DNA of 14,895 bases, from the NCBI GenBank assembly GCA_036562265.1, contig DATCKS010000114.1:1-14895 (forward strand), read 5' to 3'. Shown piece after piece: positions 12,905-14,895 of this stretch. A model generated the notes under the pieces. The model saw nothing but the letters and a program-made list of their open reading frames with translations. It ran no database searches and had not been told where the DNA came from. Source of the DNA: DASVDK01 sp036562265 [NCBI: Thermodesulfobacteriota bacterium] (GTDB lineage: Bacteria > DASVDK01). Positions within the stretch are counted from its first letter, which is position 1. Each line of letters starts with the position of its first letter. A program made the position numbers and the translations under genes.

Positions 12905-12930
12905 CGGGCCCCGGCCGGGAGCGCTATAGT
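12901..12930 (+). promoter_or_regulatory. Sigma70-like promoter for the 142-residue hypothetical gene
   Basis: CTGACG (12901-12906, 4 of 6 to consensus) and TATAGT (12925-12930) are 18 bp apart. The -35 overlaps the stop of the preceding gene. Transcription would start near 12937, leaving a short T-rich leader with GGAGG at 12952-12956 before ATG 12961. Confidence 0.5.
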
Positions 12931-12960
12931 GAGTTTTTCCACCTTCAGCCCGGAGGAGCC

Positions 12961-13389
12961 ATGGGGACCGAGTCGCTGCTCGGAGGGTACTTCCCGCGCC
13001 TGAACCTTCCCGCGACGCCGGTCGAGGGGGTGACGCACGGGGAGTGCTGGACCTTCCCGGTCGGTCCCTGCCCGGTGTACGTCTACCACTTCGGCACGAC
13101 CCTGCTCCTGTCGGCCTCCCTCGGACAGGCGCCGGGGGTGCACGCCGAGCCGTTCTACCAGCGCCTCCTCGCCCTCAACGCCGAGGCCGGCCTCCTCGGT
13201 GCGCGCGTCGGCGTCGAGCCGGGCGGGGCGATCAAGCTCACGCAGGTGGCGCTCCTCGGTCGCGAGAGCCTCGAGTTCGATGCGTTCCGCGCGAACCTCG
13301 AGGGCTTCATGCGCGGCATGCGCCTGGCCGGCGAGGCGATCGTGGCCGGCCTCAACGAGGTGCGGGAGGCGTTGGAGAAGAAAGAGTAG
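12961..13389 (+). CDS. Hypothetical small protein, possible YbjN / type III chaperone-like fold
   Basis: The 142-residue soluble protein starts at an ATG with an excellent GGAGG ribosome site. I do not recognise it for certain. Alternating strands (Cys-Pro-Val-Tyr-Val-Tyr-His-Phe, then Thr-Leu-Leu-Leu-Ser-Ala-Ser-Leu) are followed by Phe-Tyr-Gln-Arg-Leu-Leu-Ala-Leu-Asn-Ala-Glu-Ala-Gly (65-77). A further strand pair (Gly-Ala-Ile-Lys-Leu-Thr-Gln-Val-Ala-Leu-Leu-Gly) and a long C-terminal helix to Glu-Lys-Lys-Glu complete it. This helix-strand order, with a conserved-looking Leu-Asn in the middle, recalls YbjN/CesT-type folds; that is a fold-level guess. There is no signal peptide. It is convergent with the TctC gene and followed by a long inverted repeat. 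Confidence 0.65.
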   Translation: MGTESLLGGYFPRLNLPATPVEGVTHGECWTFPVGPCPVYVYHFGTTLLLSASLGQAPGVHAEPFYQRLLALNAEAGLLGARVGVEPGGAIKLTQVALLGRESLEFDAFRANLEGFMRGMRLAGEAIVAGLNEVREALEKKE

Positions 13390-13392
13390 GGA

Positions 13393-13459
13393 CGGGGGTC
13401 GGGTCTTTCTGTTCCCGCCGCGCTCGGCCGCCGCGCAAGCACTCGAGACCCGACCCCCG
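13393..13459. repeat. Long inverted repeat between convergent genes, possible bidirectional terminator
   Basis: Arms of 14 bp, CGGGGGTCGGGTCT (13393-13406) and AGACCCGACCCCCG (13446-13459), are perfect inverted copies around a 39-nt loop that is itself GC-rich and could fold. It begins 4 nt after the stop at 13389 and ends 7 nt before the stop of the minus-strand TctC gene. It could end transcription in both directions, or be a REP-like dispersed element. The GACCC-containing arm resembles the GGCCTGACCCC unit at 3581-3630. Confidence 0.85.
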
Positions 13460-13465
13460 GCCGTC

Positions 13466-14455
13466 TCACTTCGCCTCTTCGACCCGCCCGACGCGCCGCA
13501 CCGCCTCGGCCAGCATCCGCGCGTCCTTGTCCCAGAACGCCTTGAACTCGGGCGCGTCGAGGTAGCTGATCGGCGTCTCGAGCTTCGCCATCGTCGCCTT
13601 GTACTCGGGGTCCTGCACCGCCTGCCGCACGGCTCGCCTGAGCGTCGTCAGGATCGGCTCCGGCGTCCCCGCCGGCGCGAAGAGTCCCGCCCAGATGTAG
13701 AACTCCACGCCGGGATACCCGAGTTCCTTGAAGGTCGGCACGTCGGGGAGCGCGGCGACGCGCTTGTCACCCCAGCCGGCCAGGGCCCTGAGCTTCCCCG
13801 ACTTGATGTGGGGCACGACCACGGCCGGGCCCGAGGCGAGCATGTCCACCTGGCCGCCCAGGATCGCCGTGAGGGCGGGGCCGGCGCCGCTGTAGGGAAT
13901 GTGCTTGAACGTGACGCCCGCCGCGTGGGCGAACATCTCCATGGCGAGGTGCAGCGTCCCGTAGACGCCGGACGACGAGAAGGCGATCTGCCCCGGCCGC
14001 CGCTTCGCGTCCTCGACGAGGTCCTTCACCGACTTCCAGGGCCGATCGGCCGGGACGACCAGGATCGTCGGGTCGGCCGACACGAGCGCGATCGGCACGA
14101 GCTGGTCCATCGTGTACGCGGGCTTGCGGTCGAAGAGCCTGTCGGCCTCCGGAATGATCGAGATCGACGAGAGGGCGAGCAGCAGCGTGTAGCCGTCGGG
14201 CCTCGCGTTGGCGACCGAGGCCATCCCCACGGCGCCGGCGGCGCCGGTCCGGTTCACGACGCCCACCGGGTTGCCGAGCACCTTCTCGAGCGCGGTCGCG
14301 ATGGGGCGCGCGTTGAGGTCGGCCTGACCGCCGGGCGGGAAGGGGACGACGATCGTGATGGGACGGCTCGGGTACGGCTCCTGCGCGGCGCTCGGCGCGG
14401 CGAGGCCGAGCGCGGCCAGGATCAGGGAGACGACGATCGACCGGCGAGAGATCAT
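13466..14455 (-). CDS. Tripartite tricarboxylate transporter substrate-binding protein (TctC/Bug family)
   Basis: The 329-residue protein has a Sec signal peptide (about residues 1-24, Arg-Arg then a hydrophobic run ending Ser-Ala-Ala-Gln). The Bug signature follows: Tyr-Pro-Ser-Arg-Pro-Ile-Thr-Ile-Val-Val-Pro-Phe-Pro-Pro-Gly-Gly, then Asn-Arg-Thr-Gly-Ala-Ala-Gly-Ala-Val-Gly and Pro-Asp-Gly-Tyr-Thr-Leu-Leu. Gly-Gln-Val-Asp-Met-Leu and Pro-Asp-Val-Pro-Thr-Phe-Lys-Glu-Leu-Gly-Tyr-Pro are typical later blocks. It binds an organic acid or similar solute in the periplasm for the TctAB permease. ATG 14455 has GGAGG 10 nt upstream and overlaps the TctA stop (ATGA). Bug proteins are often orphaned, but this one is directly linked to TctA. 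Confidence 0.93.
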   Translation of the reverse strand: MISRRSIVVSLILAALGLAAPSAAQEPYPSRPITIVVPFPPGGQADLNARPIATALEKVLGNPVGVVNRTGAAGAVGMASVANARPDGYTLLLALSSISIIPEADRLFDRKPAYTMDQLVPIALVSADPTILVVPADRPWKSVKDLVEDAKRRPGQIAFSSSGVYGTLHLAMEMFAHAAGVTFKHIPYSGAGPALTAILGGQVDMLASGPAVVVPHIKSGKLRALAGWGDKRVAALPDVPTFKELGYPGVEFYIWAGLFAPAGTPEPILTTLRRAVRQAVQDPEYKATMAKLETPISYLDAPEFKAFWDKDARMLAEAVRRVGRVEEAK

Positions 14456-14895
14456 CGGTTCGTGTCCTCCGGAGTGGTAGCGGAAGGGTTGGCAAGGCCG
14501 AGGCGGGCCCGCACGGCTCCCCCGCGCGCCAGGACCGGCAGGGCGCCGAGCACGAGGAGGACGACCGCGAGGGCCAGCATGGCGGCCGCGATCGGCCGCG
14601 TGACGAAAACCGTGTAGTCGCCGTCCGACAGCGCGAGCGACTGCCGGAAGCTCATCTCGAGCGCAGGCGCGAGCACGAGGCCGAGCACGATCGGCGCCGG
14701 CTCGAAGGCGAACTTGCGGAGGAGGTAGCCGGCCGCGCCGGCCGCCGTCATGATCCAGACGTCCACGACGCTGCCGTTCACCGCGTAGACGCCGAGCACG
14801 CAGAAGACGAGGATCGCCGGGTACAGCCAGCGATAGGGGATCCTGAGGAGGTTGACGAAGAGGCCGACCATGGGGAGGTTCAGGACGAGCAGCAC
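14452..14895 (-). CDS. Tripartite tricarboxylate transporter large permease (TctA), C-terminal part
   Basis: A frame open at the right edge gives 147 residues of the TctA C-terminus. It starts within the motif Leu-Val-Leu-Asn-Leu-Pro-Met-Val-Gly-Leu and continues with Pro-Tyr-Arg-Trp-Leu-Tyr-Pro-Ala-Ile-Leu. It then shows Gly-Val-Tyr-Ala-Val-Asn-Gly-Ser-Val-Val-Asp-Val and Pro-Ala-Pro-Ile-Val-Leu-Gly-Leu-Val-Leu-Ala-Pro, with Ser-Phe-Arg-Gln-Ser-Leu near the end. These are highly characteristic of TctA. The gene begins outside the window, so the GTG at the edge is not its start. The stop overlaps the TctC start by 4 nt, so the pair is translationally coupled, with TctC last. Confidence 0.92.
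   Translation of the reverse strand: MLLVLNLPMVGLFVNLLRIPYRWLYPAILVFCVLGVYAVNGSVVDVWIMTAAGAAGYLLRKFAFEPAPIVLGLVLAPALEMSFRQSLALSDGDYTVFVTRPIAAAMLALAVVLLVLGALPVLARGGAVRARLGLANPSATTPEDTNR

Noticed and set aside
11122-12960. Long plus-strand frame upstream of the 142-residue gene, which would make a giant fusion
   Set aside because: It is the shadow of LivF and the DUF6687-like gene in another frame. The real gene has its own promoter, ribosome site and ATG at 12961.
1-14895. tRNA, rRNA, insertion sequence or integrase
   Set aside because: No transposase or integrase motifs, cloverleaf-like sequences or rRNA stretches were recognised by reading; a tRNAscan or Infernal run would confirm this.

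Overview
This is a chromosomal window of very high GC content (I estimate above 70% by eye) with short intergenic gaps and several 4-nt stop/start overlaps. The gene content is a complete branched-chain amino-acid-type ABC (HAAT) operon, part of a tripartite tricarboxylate (TctA/TctC-type) uptake system, and assorted metabolic and hypothetical genes. It suggests a free-living, probably uncultured soil or sediment bacterium of the Methylomirabilota/Rokubacteria or former Deltaproteobacteria kind. That placement is inferred from general style, not from a marker gene. I see no phage, plasmid, IS, rRNA, tRNA or CRISPR.

Layout. The left end holds the 3' end of a probable methyltransferase (2-181), a DUF3565 protein (191-400) and a convergent small secreted protein (415-711). 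Positions 870-3525 form a three-gene plus-strand operon coupled by GTGA overlaps: a BtuF-like cobalamin-binding-fold protein without a signal peptide, a two-domain rhodanese, and a glycerophosphodiester phosphodiesterase. A convergent junction with a perfect 25-bp tandem duplication and a hairpin (3581-3642) separates it from a minus-strand AmpG-like MFS permease (3635-4861). Further along on the minus strand are a low-affinity iron-permease-like protein (5655-6089) followed 9 nt later by a DsbA-family protein (5004-5645). An adenosine-deaminase family gene (6206-7201, minus) is divergent from the HAAT operon, which runs SBP, LivH, LivM, LivG, LivF (7369-11845). Two plus-strand hypotheticals follow (11864-12904, 12961-13389). 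After a long inverted repeat (13393-13459) come minus-strand TctC and the truncated end of TctA (13466-14895).

The most notable observation is that the DsbA-family gene carries an in-frame TGA (5589-5591) exactly where this fold has its nucleophilic cysteine (Tyr-Val-[TGA]-Pro-Trp). The frame continues intact for 194 further codons through the cis-Pro motif. Starting 13 nt after the TGA is a near-perfect 8-bp hairpin with a GUGU apical loop, a good match to a bacterial SECIS element. I interpret it as an undescribed or unannotated selenoprotein that ordinary gene calling would truncate or start too late.

A second theme is transcription. Several units are preceded by recognisable -10 elements (TAGGAT, TATAAG, TAGAAT, TATACT, TATAGT), three of them only 5-7 nt before the start codon, suggesting leaderless mRNAs. 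Both major convergent junctions carry repeats with related GACCCC-type cores that resemble dispersed REP-like elements or bidirectional terminators.
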